Made by a program: the position numbers and the translations under genes. From assembly GCF_954871325.1 (NCBI RefSeq), contig NC_088776.1:45216569-45280568 (forward strand): 64,000 nt of DNA, given 5' to 3'. Origin of the DNA: Gordionus sp. m RMFG-2023. Its lineage: Eukaryota > Nematomorpha > Gordioida > Chordodea > Parachordodidae. Below, piece by piece: positions 1 to 22,620 of the stretch; position 1 is the first letter of the stretch, and the number at the start of each line of letters is the position of its first letter. The notes beneath the pieces are model-generated. The model ran no database searches, was not told where the DNA came from, and was given only the letters and a program-made list of their open reading frames with translations.

Positions 1-650
1 AACAACTTCGAAATATTAGGAAATTGAGCCAAGGTTTCTTTACACCGATTGAGCGCATCAATAGCATTCTCAGGTAAAATAGCTAAACGTATAAATATTT
101 ATACCACAATTCGAATTCACTGATTAAATTTATTTCAGTATCAATCTCATAGGAATAAAATTTTTCTAAATATTTAATTTTACCAATAGTGGCATTAGAA
201 AATGAAGAAGGATCTTTGGGTAATAAAACTTGAAGATTGCTAAAGACTTGTTTTTTATCTAAAACCCGTACTTTTATTTGCGATAAAAAAGTATCTAAGA
301 ATGGGATGAAAATGGATATTTTATAATATTCTTCAGTTGAGCCAATATTTATTTTCATCTCAATAATGGCCTAGGTGCTTGACGAGGTTTAATTAGTATT
401 ATATCATAAAATTTAGCCTTCGATTCAACGTCTACATTCATTCTTATTGTATCTACCTGTTCATGTATATTTTCCGCCAAATCAATAACCTGAACCAAAT
501 CTAAATTTGGTTTTTGTAAATTTCTACAAAGTAGTGAGCTATAGGAAAATAATTTATCGATGCAACTAGCAGCAATGATAAACTCTGATTGATCAATTGA
601 ATTCAATAATGATATCGCTGCTAACGACACATTACTTTTTTTTCATGCTC
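1..650 (-). pseudogene. hAT transposase fragment, ZMYM1/p52rIPK-like
   Basis: The minus strand reads, from 630 down to the window edge, as the middle of a hAT transposase-derived protein of the type annotated as zinc finger MYM-type 1-like or 52-kDa repressor of the protein kinase inhibitor. Recognisable stretches are SLLNSIDQSEFIIAASCIDK, then EEYYKISIFIPFLDTFLSQI, then FELWYK followed by LPENAIDALNRC. The reading frame shifts at about 358 and again at about 90, so this is a broken copy. The N-terminal half is absent to the right of 650 and the C-terminal half lies beyond the left edge. Family assignment is from remembered motif similarity. The fragment could belong to a transposon or to a dead domesticated gene. 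Confidence 0.6.
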
Positions 651-774
651 AACCTTATTTATAAATTATCGTTTGATTTCAATCTCTTTGACTAAATATT
701 TTTCCATTTTATTAATATTTTTGAATAATATGTTGGAAAATTGATATTCAAATATTTGTAAAATTTTGATTGGT

Positions 775-1174
775 GGGGGGGGGGGGGTCTGGGGTGGTAG
801 GGGTAAAATTTTTATTAGCTCAAAATGATATTTATGAAAATAGTCAAATTTGCGATGGGGGGGAATTTCCCCCTTTCCCCCCCATTGGTTACGCGCCTGG
901 TTACCAGCAATTTTTTTTTATTTATAAAAAAAATGTTAAATTCTAGAATTAATTTTTTTTTTATGTAATATAATATTTTAAAAAAAAAAACAATCCGGAG
1001 CCACATTTTAAAACGCCATTTAACGTTATTAAAATCAAACCAGTTTGTTTTCTATTTATGATTAAAAAAATGGGGATCTAAATTGTTTTTTTTTTAAATA
1101 TTATATTATATAAAAAAAATTAATTCTAGAAGTTAACATTTTTTTTGGAAATAAAAAATTGATTGCTGATAACA
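775..1174. repeat. G-tract followed by a long inverted repeat (possible MITE)
   Basis: A run of 13 G at 775-787 and a G7/C7 stretch at 857-893 precede an imperfect inverted repeat. The left arm is about 899-992 (inner end ...AAAACAAT) and the right arm about 1080-1174 (starting ATTGTTTT), with a single-copy loop of roughly 87 bp. Both arms contain TTCTAGAA-like and poly-T segments in mirrored order. No coding capacity and no clear target duplication is visible, so the MITE call is inference. Confidence 0.5.
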
Positions 1175-2389
1175 TTACCCAAAAACAGCTTTGAAAAAAC
1201 GTTCTGTCTGGAAATGACCAAAGACGGAAAAGGGAAAATTTAACAATGCTTCAAGATATAGGAATACTTGATAGTCCGTCATCTTTAACACAATACTTAG
1301 TGAGGTTCGCTAATGGGTTTTATTGCTCCATGCGCTATTAATTTAGTAATTTATATTATATGCTATTTTAGAATGTATCGCATTTTAGCTCTATTTGTAT
1401 CATTTCAAACTTGTACATTTTCCAACCTGTAAACTATCAATTTTAAATTTAAGTTTTTTTAAATGAATATTTTAGGTAAAATTGCGATATATATTATATA
1501 ACCTAATAAATAATCCAATTCCTAAAGCTTTTAAATAAAAGTTAAAAGGAGAGACATCTTATATCATAGCTGGTCATACTTGAGAAATTTTTTATGTAAT
1601 ATTATAAAATATTTACTATATTATACAATATTTATTTATGCAAATAACCCCCAAAATTATTATGCATAATTATTGAAGCAATGGGTTGGTTAATATATAT
1701 ATTTAGATATAAACGAATAAAATTCTCCGTATTTTATTTAATATATTTTATTAAAATAAATTTATATATTCTTGACCATATATTATTTAGTAATAATAAC
1801 ATTTAGGCAGATGATTTGTACACGCTTTTATATCAGTATTCCATTCTTATATCTGTTTCTGTTCTTTAATTTGAGTTATTTTATAAAAAATAGATTTGGT
1901 TCATTTTTGTAGCTTTTACTCTTTTTTTTTAATATTCCTGAAACGTATAATTTCTAATTTTTATTTAAAAATCATAGATTTCTTTCATTATTTACAAACA
2001 TACAAAATATTATCCCAAATGAATATTAACAAAAATATTGTTAGATCGGAATATATTAATAATAACTTTTGTAATATTTAGATAAAATATATATATCATG
2101 AAAATAATAAATCATTTTAGGAAAATGCGTGAATCTTCATTGCTAAATTTTGTTGAATGGTAATAATTCTATTTTTTTTAAATTAAATGAAAATGAAAAG
2201 TGTGCTTAATCAAAATGGTATAGAGACTTTAGCGGGTCATCATCTTATATTCTTAAAGCTATTAAATAGTTTAAAAACATCTCTTCACTATTGGGGCTCT
2301 TCGATAAGATAAAAAATAATATTTGCTTTTTAATAGCAGACCCTCCAATTTAGTAGGTTACGAATAAAAATTTATTAAAAATCTAATAT
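1175..2389. other. AT-rich spacer, nothing recognised
   Basis: This is low-complexity A/T-rich sequence. The only open stretch (about 60 codons near 1896-2081) is poor in complexity and matches no family I know. I see no RNA gene. Confidence 0.4.
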
Positions 2390-2760
2390 CTGCCATTTTT
2401 AACCATGCGTCAAAGTTTATTTTTTTTTCGTAAAGGATGCACACCAAAATTTTTGCATATTTTTAGATCCTCCTCTTTTTTTAAATACTATTTTTTTTAC
2501 TGATAAATTTTATATAAATTATAAATCTTTTACTGATAAATTTTATATAAATTATAAATCTTTTTAGAAAACATCATAAATATTAAATTAACGGATTTTA
2601 ACTAGGCTCTTCCTCATTCCTGCAAATTCTGGTAAGCTAGATCTTCTTCCACTTCGTCATCATCTTTTATTGCCTGTAGATTGGTGAATAACTTCATAAT
2701 GTTTGGCTTCATATCACCAACTCATTTATTAGATTGTGCAATTAATACATGGAAAAGTAA
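2390..2760. repeat. Dispersed repeat J, copy 1
   Basis: About 370 bp that align, with gaps, to 15940-16310 in the same orientation. Shared blocks include a 'cctcctttttt' stretch, 'gataaattttA', 'aaatattaaattaac', 'cctgcaaa' and a 'cttCattt/ttcat' block in the same order. Within it a 33-bp unit starting ACTGATAAATTTTATATAAA is tandemly doubled at about 2498-2565. The family is unknown, with no intact coding frame. The copies are old. Confidence 0.45.
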
Positions 2761-4489
2761 AGGAGACCGAGACTATACTGTAGTTATGGTAAAAAGGCAA
2801 AGGTCTATGTTCATTTTTACCGTTAATTGTTTCAAATTTGTTTAAAAGATGTATTTCTATGCATATTCATTAGTAGTGGGAAATTTGAATTCAAAGAGTT
2901 TTAATCATTAAATATGTTTTAGTTTAATTTTACCAACTTTGTTATTTGGTATATTTGTTTTGAGGCAAAAATATTTTTAAATTTTATGAAAGGAGTAGGT
3001 AAATTTGTGAAGCAATAATTTTCAAGGTGACTATTCCAAAATATTTAAAGTAGTTTTCCTATTGTGGAATCTCCTTAATAAACTTTGTTATTACTGAATA
3101 TATTTGTAATGATCACTCTAGAGATAAAACCATTTTGAATGACTTTATTCCTAATGATCCCTAAAAATCTAATGTAAGTCTCGAAACATCTGATGAGTCT
3201 ATGTCGGACTTACTATCTAATCATGATCGCAGGCACTTCTACCACAGAGGGGAGTTATAACACAATATAGGGATTGAAATATAATGAGGGAAGAGAAAAG
3301 AGGAAATAGTAGTGGATGGAGTACAGGAAATATGGTATTTCTAAGCCTATTTTGATGATTTATAATTTCTTTGTTAAGAAATATATAGGGGTAGAAAGGA
3401 AAAATCGCGGGGGGGGGGGGGTTAAGTTTTAAACATTATCATTTAAGAAAAAGTGCGAAGATTTGTTATAAAGCAATGCACCAAAATTTTTCTGAATGGG
3501 AACATCCTATTTGTGTCAGGAATTATCTATGTGAGGACTAATTCTTTTAAAATAATTTTCTTAAATAAATACTAATATTATAACAAGAATAATAATAAAA
3601 AAAATTGTGTTTTGTAGGTTAAATTTTTATTGCGAAGCGCTTACCATTTTTCCCATGTTAGTTAGTAAAAAGTACGTATATTTATTCCCAAATAGCGCAC
3701 AGTATAAAAGGTAAGCCCCATTTTATTTTGTAATCCAATAATAAGGTTATCAATGATATAATTAGTTTAATATTCTAAAATAAAGAAAAATCGTAAAAGA
3801 AGAAATCAACCACCATATATCCCAGGTCTATATTGCTCGTTAACAATCCTTTTTCAATAGTTATTAACAGTGAAAACTTTCACATTCTATATATTGTCTA
3901 ATCCCCCCTTCCCACGAATCCGATCCAACTCCTTCATTCAGACAACATACTCGAAACGAATTGTCAAAAACCCTCAGTAACCTTAGTAATATTTTATCAG
4001 AAGAAAAATTGAGGATAATTTGTAGGCTTATGAATAAGATAACAAAGTTCAATCACATAATTGTATAGATTGCAAACCGTTAGTCATCTCTAAAAGGAGA
4101 CATGGACTTAGCTATTTATATAATCAAGGCCGACAGCAACATCAAACCTCAATAAATCTTACAAGTCGGAGCCTAAACGCAGCTCGTATCCCAAACATTC
4201 TTGAACCTACTAATCTACCATATCATCACAGGATAGTCGATATCTGACGACAATCTCTTGGGAATCAGGCAAATCTCTTATTGGAACTTCACTTGTTCAT
4301 CCTCATTCTCATCAGACAAAAATCCGACCCTATACTTTTTTATAAAAATATAATAATTTTCATTTCTCTTTGATTCAATTTTCAATATAAATCCCATAAA
4401 ATATATAAATAAAATCTTTTATCATTTAAAATACCTTTAAACCTTTTTGCGAACATTGAATTTTCTTTGGTTAATAAAATTTTTTTATA
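2761..4489. other. AT-rich spacer with a 13-G run
   Basis: No gene is recognised. A run of 13 G lies at 3409-3421. The 62-codon open stretch on the minus strand near 3864-4052 has no recognisable domain. Confidence 0.4.
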
Positions 4490-4497
4490 TCCATCTG

Positions 4498-5042
4498 CAG
4501 CATCTACATATACGGAGATGGGGGGATAGGGGGGGGGGGGTGTAAGAATAGTTTGCATACAGTTTTTCTTGAGAGAGTAAGGGGGGGGGGGTGGTAGGGG
4601 CCTCTAGGGGGGATGGTAAATTTTTTGGGGTAAATTTTGAGATGAAATAGGACAAAATATATTACTGCAAAAATTAATACTATTATTATAGACCTATTAT
4701 GATAAAATGATATTGCTGATCATCGACCAAATCTATATAATGCAAACAATCATAGACATTATTTTTCAAATAAAAGTTTTTGCTATTGTTTTAAATGTAA
4801 TTAGGTTAGACATTCTCAGCAAACTCATATTGCTATATATTCACAATATTTTGATAGTTGGTGGTAGAGATAAAATAATTGAAGTTATTCTTTTTAAAAT
4901 TTTTGAAAGGAGTATTATTACAATTAAAAGGTTGTTATTAATAATGGGAAAACATAGCCGCAAGGCAACGAAATTTTTTAGGTGGGTATTAGATTTTTGA
5001 GTGGGGTTTGCATCCAGTGAAAATCCTATCATGTAGACGCTG
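4498..5042. mobile_element. hAT MITE, family E, copy 1 (545 bp)
   Basis: The ends are CAGCATCTACAT... and ...ATGTAGACGCTG (inverted), flanked by a perfect 8-bp direct repeat TCCATCTG at 4490-4497 and 5043-5050, the signature of hAT transposition. It carries two G runs (12 G at 4529-4540 and 11 G at 4581-4591) and no transposase. A second copy, inverted and of exactly the same length, is at 46604-47148. Open frames inside it are accidental. Non-autonomous status follows from the lack of a gene. Confidence 0.9.
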
Positions 5043-5050
5043 TCCATCTG

Positions 5051-5973
5051 TGTTTAAGGTTAAAAAATTGTAAGAAAATATACTTTAAATTTTTGTGAGA
5101 TAACATTAACACACAAGAAATAAATATTTAAATAATATTAACTTTTGCTAATATTTAGAATCAAAAATAACCTATATGAAATAGAACATTTTGCAATTCA
5201 AAATAACCTATATGAAATAGAACATTTTGCAATTCAAAATTCATAAGGTACTTTTATATTTTTTCAAAAATTCTTGCTTGGAAGAAATTTTTCCCTCTTT
5301 CACCATCGCTTGCTATGTATCTGACCTCTTTTGTATTTTTTCACAAATTTGATGATATGGGTATGGGGGGGGGTTCCCCTCTCCTGCTGTCTACGCGGTT
5401 TGGGCTATGATATTTTTAATAGCTTTTTAACAAATGAACTAATATGTTTTATGATTGGGGTGTGTTTTGCTTATGGCCATTTTCCCCTAAGACATCTCGC
5501 CTATAGAAATACTTTTCTCCTAAAAAAAGTGCTAAAATACTTAATTGACCTGCAATTGCTCATTTACTATTAAATTTTCGGATTTAATTTTACATTGCTC
5601 ACTAATTTTTAAATTTTGCTATTTTCTTAAAATATTTTTGACATTTTTCACGCTTTTAGGTGAAACTACATTTTCTAATTTGCTAGAATTCATTATTAAA
5701 TTTGGAATTTAATCTTTTGATGCTTTTCCAAATTACTGTGATGAAATAATATTAAGGTAATTTATTGGCTAAATAAGAGTTATCTTCTTACTAGTGAAAA
5801 CTAAAAAATATTCCCATCTTAAAAAAATAAAATTTTTACTTGTTAAATTTGACGATGATTGACATTCGAAAGACTGCTATACGGAAAGAACATTCATTCA
5901 TTGTTTACATGCTTTCAAATATTTGCACGATTACGTTTAAATATATTATATAAATATTAAAATAAATCGTACG
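5051..5973. other. Spacer upstream of GALE with a 36-bp tandem duplication
   Basis: A 36-bp unit (core CCTATATGAAATAGAACATT) occurs twice in tandem at 5163-5198 and 5199-5234. A 9-G run lies at 5365-5373. The stretch just before the GALE start codon (5940-5970) is TATA-like (tatattatataaata) and could hold the promoter, but nothing more specific can be shown. Confidence 0.4.
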
Positions 5974-17382
<11,409 letters not shown>

Positions 17383-17789
17383 TATAATTTATGGAATAAT
17401 TCACGAACATTAATTTATGAACATAATTTTTTAAAGTTGGGTCAATTTTTAAAAAAAGTTATTTATACGAATCAATCTATTTTTATCTAAAAAATTAATA
17501 TATTATACTAAATTTTTATACGATATAATATTTTGTAATCCATATTTTAAGGATCGTCATGGTATTAAAAAAAATAGATTCTTGCTGACATGTAATTTTT
17601 TGACTTAGATATTGCTACTTTTAGTTGATTATTATAGGTTTCTATGTCCACTATTGGTCGAAATTGCATCCAAAACATTATTCTTAGGGATCCTCTTTAC
17701 CCTTTTTCTTTAAAAAAATCTCCAAAAATTAGTTTAAATTTCTTTATGTAATAAAATTAAGTGGTTAGGTCCAATCAGTATGTACATAC
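17383..17789. other. AT-rich sequence downstream of GALE
   Basis: Nothing recognised. It presumably holds the GALE 3' untranslated region, but A-rich signals are too common here to pick a polyadenylation site. Confidence 0.35.
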
Positions 17790-18484
17790 TATTTTAGAGG
17801 TATGTGCCTGCTTATAGATACTTTTAAGATACATTTTAATATACTTTTATTTAACTTATGATTCATTTTATTTCATATAAGCATAAAATTTAAATAAATA
17901 TATATTAAAAAATATTAAAACTAATATAATAAAAATATATATAATGTAAAACTTATATTTAAGATATTAAAACTTATATTTAAGATATTAAAACTTATAT
18001 ATAAAATAAAATATTAAAATTTATATATAAATATTTATTAAATTTTTTTTTCACCATTTAAATCTATAAATAGTTCAAGATTGTGGATATTTTTATCATG
18101 TAGAGGTATATATAAATCCTTGCTTAGCAATGACGCCCATTAATTATTAAAAACAATACCATTATTGCAATTTTAAATTTATTTATAATTTTTTAAAATA
18201 ATTTTATAGATATTCCTTCTGACATTTAATGAATGAATTATTAATGTAAAAAATTTAAGTAAATGCTGGTTTTAAGAATTTGTTCAAAAGAACGATAAAA
18301 ATAGGGGTAATGACAATTGAATGAGAACAAAATATAAAAATATTGTTTACATATTTTATGCTCTCATAGAGTTTTGTTCGAGAACAACGGCGAACCCTTT
18401 ATATATCTATGATAAAAATTGTATCTGTTTACAGATACATTTGTGAAATTATATCTAGATCTATTTTTGATGATGTATCTGTAT
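17790..18484. mobile_element. hAT MITE C, copy 1, left part (split by D1; right part 28204-28246)
   Basis: Matches the reverse complement of MITE C copy 2 (29259-29999) over most of its length, including 'aaatccttgcttagca', the 'aaaaataggggtaatgacaat'-like block, 'gctctcata', 'gttttcgaacaa'-like and 'gatacat' blocks. The expected left terminus near 17790 is too diverged to place. The right end (TTAACAACTCCG, 28235-28246) lies beyond hAT D1, whose 8-bp target duplication ATCTGTAT interrupts C1. Confidence 0.75.
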
Positions 18485-18830
18485 CAGAGTTGATCGTTAT
18501 TTGTCAAAAAAATTCGCGCGCTACCGCTATCGCTAATTGTTAAAAAAAAGTAGCTCGCTATTAGCTAATATTTTTAAAAAGTAGCTTTAGCTACTAGGCT
18601 GCTTTCATAGTGGAGACGGATCCGATTTTTACATCCGTTCCGTCAAAAGTCAATCTCATTAAAAATGATATATAAGTTCATAGTGTGTCCATTCCGATAC
18701 CTTCCATCTTAAAAACGGATCTGGCAAATTTTGAAATCAAAACATTTTGACTTTTTGATCCGACAAATCTTATAGAGCGTTATAACGTTACTTATAAAAT
18801 TTTTATAGTTATAAATTATGGATAAATTTA

Positions 18831-19690
18831 GGTTTACAATTTGGTGAATCAGGTATTAAAACTTTACAAATATAACATAGAATTTTTTAAATAGTTAGTT
18901 TTTACAGATATTTTTTAGGTGATGAGTTAAATTTTACTCTTCCATTTGTCTTCTCTATTTGTAACATACCTTGTTAAAAATAACTAAGCTTGTTTATGTT
19001 TTAATAATAAATTACCCTAAAAATATTAATGCTATCATTTGTTATATTGTATTAATACTATATCTCTATTTATCATAACTAAATAGAATTTTATTTTAAT
19101 TCTAACATTATAATACATATATACATTATTAACTAATAGAATTTTTTGTATTAATTATAATAGCATTTTATCATAACTATTCCATTTATCTTCTCTTTGA
19201 CTCTCATCTACCTTGTTAAAAATAACTAAATATAATTTTTTTTTTCTAATATTTTAGCTTGTTGATGTTAAAAATGAAAATTAATGTGTTAGATTTAATT
19301 GAAGCTGTAAGAGGATCTAAATTTATATATGATAAATTTAATGAAAGTTACAAGGATTCGAGCAAAAAATCCGAATTTTGGATAAATTTTGGTGAATCAG
19401 GTATTAAAACTTTATAAATATAAGATAAAATTTTTTGAATATATTTTATTAATTAAATTGAACACTTTCAATAATTATATATATATTTAGAATTGATCAA
19501 ACAATATGATCATTCATTACCTCTGTTTTATATTTTTTAGGTGATGAGTTAAATTTTACTCTTCCATTTGTCTTCTCTATTTCTAGCATACCTTGTTAAA
19601 AATAACTAAGCTTGTTGATGTATTAATAATAAATCATCCTAAAAATATTAATTCTATCATTTGTTATATTGAATTAATACTATATTATCT
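18831..19690. repeat. Internal duplication in element A
   Basis: The block 18831-19065 reappears at about 19379-19690. Both contain GGTGAATCAGGTATTAAAAC, then GGTGATGAGTTAAATTTTAC and a 'taataataaat...cctaaaaatatt' tail. A third, shorter echo of the GGTGATGAGTTAAA block is the real start of MADF exon 2 at 19867. Thus the region around the MADF intron has been tandemly copied, giving decoy exon-2 starts. Confidence 0.7.
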
Positions 19691-20303
19691 CATGTAAGTA
19701 TTTAGATAAAAAGATTAAGCTTACTATTTAATTCTTAAATTTGGTATTACAATGTTAATCAATATCTTTGAATAATCATTTAGGAGCAAACTTAATTTTT
19801 TAATTAAATTAAACACTATCAATAATTGAGCAAACAATATGATTATTTATCTGTTTTATATTTTCAGGTGATGAGTTAAAAACTAGGTGGAACAATCTCA
19901 GAGATTACCAAAATAAAGAATATAAAAAAACTCTGGATAAACCTAGTGGTTCAGCAGGACACCATATATATCTGTATGGCCGTATTATGAAGCATTATCT
20001 TTTTTAAACAAAACATTAACACCTAGAACACAAATATCCAACATAACCATATCAAATTCCACTCCGCTGTATGATATCACCACAGATGAAAATATATATG
20101 TAGAAAAAAATATTTCAAAATCGAATAAAAAAGGAAAAACAAATTTTAGAGAAAAATTATTTGAAAAAATAATAAAAATAGAGGAGGATAAAAAAGAAGT
20201 ATCCTCCTTTGCTAAATTTATAGATGAAGAATTGTCATCTTTACCACAGGATCACAAAGATAAAGTGAAAATGAACATTATTCAAATGATTTTTTTTATA
20301 TAA
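19274..20303 (+). pseudogene. Harbinger-associated MADF-BESS DNA-binding protein
   Basis: Partner protein of PIF/Harbinger transposases, presumed to bind DNA and help bring the transposase to its ends. Exon 1 is 19274-19400 (MKINVLDLIEAVRGSKFIYD... WINFGESG) and exon 2 starts at 19868 after an intron ending TTTTCAG (DELKTRWNNLRDYQNKEYKK). The MADF domain continues as WPYYEALSFLNKTLTPRT, but in another frame, so there is a frameshift near 19960-19980. The C-terminus ends with a BESS-like motif FIDEELSSLPQDHKDKVKMN before the stop at 20301-20303. The start is the ATG just before the MADF helix 1. With one visible lesion it is a recently dead copy. It faces the transposase gene. Confidence 0.8.
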
Positions 20304-20319
20304 AAGTCAATTAAAAAAA

Positions 20320-20470
20320 TAAATTATATATTTTTTAATATTTTTATTTTTAAATAAATATATTTTTTAATATTTTTATTTTTAAATAAATATATTTTTT
20401 AATATTTTTATTTTTAAATAAATATATTTTTTAATATTTTTATTTATAAATAAATATATTATTATTGTTA
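20320..20470. repeat. 32-bp AT tandem repeat in element A
   Basis: About four units of a 32-bp A/T sequence (core TATATTTTTTAATATTTTTA) lie between the converging genes. Nothing else was found from here to 21020. Confidence 0.8.
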
Positions 20471-21025
20471 AACATATTTTAAATTTTTTATTACAAAATA
20501 ATAAATATTTGTTTTGTGCTTTTTAAACTTAGCCTAACCTATAATTATATCATTTTAAGTACCATATCAGGAAAGGTCTGATAAAAATAAATTTGATTAG
20601 TCAAGGCTTACTAAGTAGGCAAGATATTACACTCAGGATCGTTTTTTTATATAAGCTACTTTAAAAAAAATATCACATTAAAAAATCAGTAGTAATACAG
20701 ACCTCAGTAGTATCAATTTCTAATAAATCTTATTACCCATTCACCTACAATAGCAGACAATATTTATTTACATGTATAAATTTTTTTTAAGAATTTATTA
20801 AATAAAAACATGGGAAATTGGTACAAAATAATTATTTTATAAACAAGTTCTTGTATTTTTATAAAAAGAAAATATATACCAAAAAATATAAAGAAATTAA
20901 TACATATAAATTCAAAATATTGAAAAAATAAATATTAATTTAAAATATTAGTTTGCCAGGGCAAAATGTCTATATTATTAAAATAATTGCTAAATAAATT
21001 TCTTATATTTTTATTTTGATCAGAA

Positions 21026-22350
21026 CTATTTAATACTCTGTTGGTTCCATAAAGGATAATTTGAACCACCAGGATCAAAACTTATTATATTTAAATTTTC
21101 TTTAGTTAATATTATATTATGTAAAATACAAGTTGCTTTAATGATGTCTTTAAAAACAGTAACCTCTACCTGTTTTAATAAAATTCTCCACTTTGGGGTT
21201 AAAACCCCAAAACTACACTCCACTATCCTTCTTGCCCAGGATAGGCGGTAGTTAAATATTTTAGAATCATTATTTTTAATATATGGCTTCATCAAATATC
21301 TTTTCAGAGGATATGCTCCATCCCCTAAAATAACATGAGGCACCACTATATTTGAATTAGGTAAAAGCTTAGGGGGTTGAATTGGAAGCTCACCACTTTC
21401 AATTCTTTTTGATAGAAGTGAGTTTGCAAAGACTCCTTCATCACTCTGGCTTCCATAACTGGCAACATCTATAACCATAAATTTGCCATTATGATCCACC
21501 AATTCTTGAAGGATTATTGAAAAACTGTGTTCCTGTGTGTGGAGGCTTATTTGTCTTACAATGCTTCCCATCAATGGCCCCTAATAAAATATTAAAATTT
21601 TAATATAGCAAGAAATAATATAATTAAAAAATATTATCTTTTGCTTAAATATATCTATCACCTATACAGTTTGGGAAGTTCCACATCTCCTCAAAGCCTT
21701 GAGCTACTTCCTCAAACATCTCTAATGTAGGTACCATCATATGGATAGGTTGCAAAATATCCCATAAAGCCTTGATTTTATCTCCTATTATTTGCTTAAT
21801 AGTGGATACTCCTAATTTATAATTATAAGATATGGAGACATATGAATCCCCGGTTGCAAGATATCTAGATTAAATGCAGTAAGAAATTATAAAAATGTAT
21901 TTTAAAATTATAAAAATTAGTAATAAGATATAATGTGTCTGATAAAAATAATAATTAATAAGTTTTTCAACCTTTATTAATATAAGGGTTAGATCTCAAT
22001 ATTAAATATAAAATTATTTTAATATATATGATAAGCTAATTTTAATAAATTTATAAGATATATGCAGGTTAAAAAACTATAAATAAATACCTCAAGGTAA
22101 TCATTAACTTTTTATCTGATGTAATTTGATTCTTGATAAAATTCGTTTTCTTTTTTGTGATTGTAACTTTTATAAGATTTAGTATATAATAAAACGTTTC
22201 CTATTTTTTAAAGTGGAATTATGAAAATACTATATTTAATAATATATTCACTTTTTTCATACGCATATAATTATAAAACTTTACATCATTTTCAGGTAAT
22301 TTCGGCAGCAAAGTAAAATACCCTCCCTCCTTTTTTTCGAATTAACTATA
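21026..22350 (-). pseudogene. PIF/Harbinger DDE transposase (element A)
   Basis: Cuts and joins element ends with a DDE-type nuclease. Minus-strand exons: about 22350-22252 (EGGYFTLLPKLPENDVKFYN, YMRMKK), 22200-22091 (ETFYYILNLIKVTITKKK ... KLMITLR), 21864-21662 (YLATGDSYVSISYNYKLGVS ... MWNFPNCIG) and 21580-21026. The last holds GAIDGKH with the first Asp, VIDVASYGSQSDEGVF with the second, LGDGAYPLKRYLMKPY with the third acidic position, then NYRLSWARRIVECSFGVL and ILHNIIL, in family order. Between GTQFFN and FSIILQ (near 21535) several residues expected in the family are missing and the frame shifts. The first exon lacks a clean upstream ATG. The gene therefore looks dead but young. Its homologue in B (22621-23110) has the same exon order. 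Confidence 0.88.
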
Positions 22351-22620
22351 TTTTTTTCTTTCTTGACATAATTTAACTAAGAAATATTGATTCATTTTAA
22401 AAAATAAAATAATGTCTAATCTGTTTAAATCGAATCGTTATAAAAAAAATTCACTATGAAAGCCTTGTCGGACGCCGTCAAATCAGATGTTTTGACATCT
22501 AATCAGAACCGTCTCCACTATGAAGGTAGCCTTACCCTGAATTCATAGTGAGCGATTGCGATTTCGCCGCGATATCGCAGCGACCGATCAGCTGGATCGA
22601 TCGCAGCGATTTTCATTATA

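Larger units (their letters stand above)
18597..22531. mobile_element. PIF/Harbinger element A (3.9 kb)
   Basis: Terminal inverted repeats GGCTGCTTTCATAGTGGAGA (left, from 18597) and, reading inward from 22531, GGCTACCTTCATAGTGGAGA. The flanking trinucleotides are CTA (18594-18596) and TTA (22532-22534), a decayed TTA/TWA target duplication typical of Harbinger. The inner arm of D (rc of about 28110-28135) shows that the site once read ...TAGCTA-TTA-GGCTAC.... It carries the usual two genes, a MADF-BESS protein on plus and a DDE transposase on minus, converging on an AT-rich middle (20320-21020). Both genes have small lesions. Confidence 0.85.

Noticed and set aside
4707-5047. 97- and 68-codon frames inside MITE E1
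   Set aside because: They lie within a non-coding MITE and I noted no equivalent frame in the same-length copy E2.
18591-18600. A 5-bp GCTAC duplication around the Harbinger A/B block
   Set aside because: It fits copy D2 superficially, but Harbingers make 3-bp TWA duplications and the inner terminal repeat of D shows that the ancestral D1 site contained TTA-GGCTAC, so CTA/TTA is the better reading.
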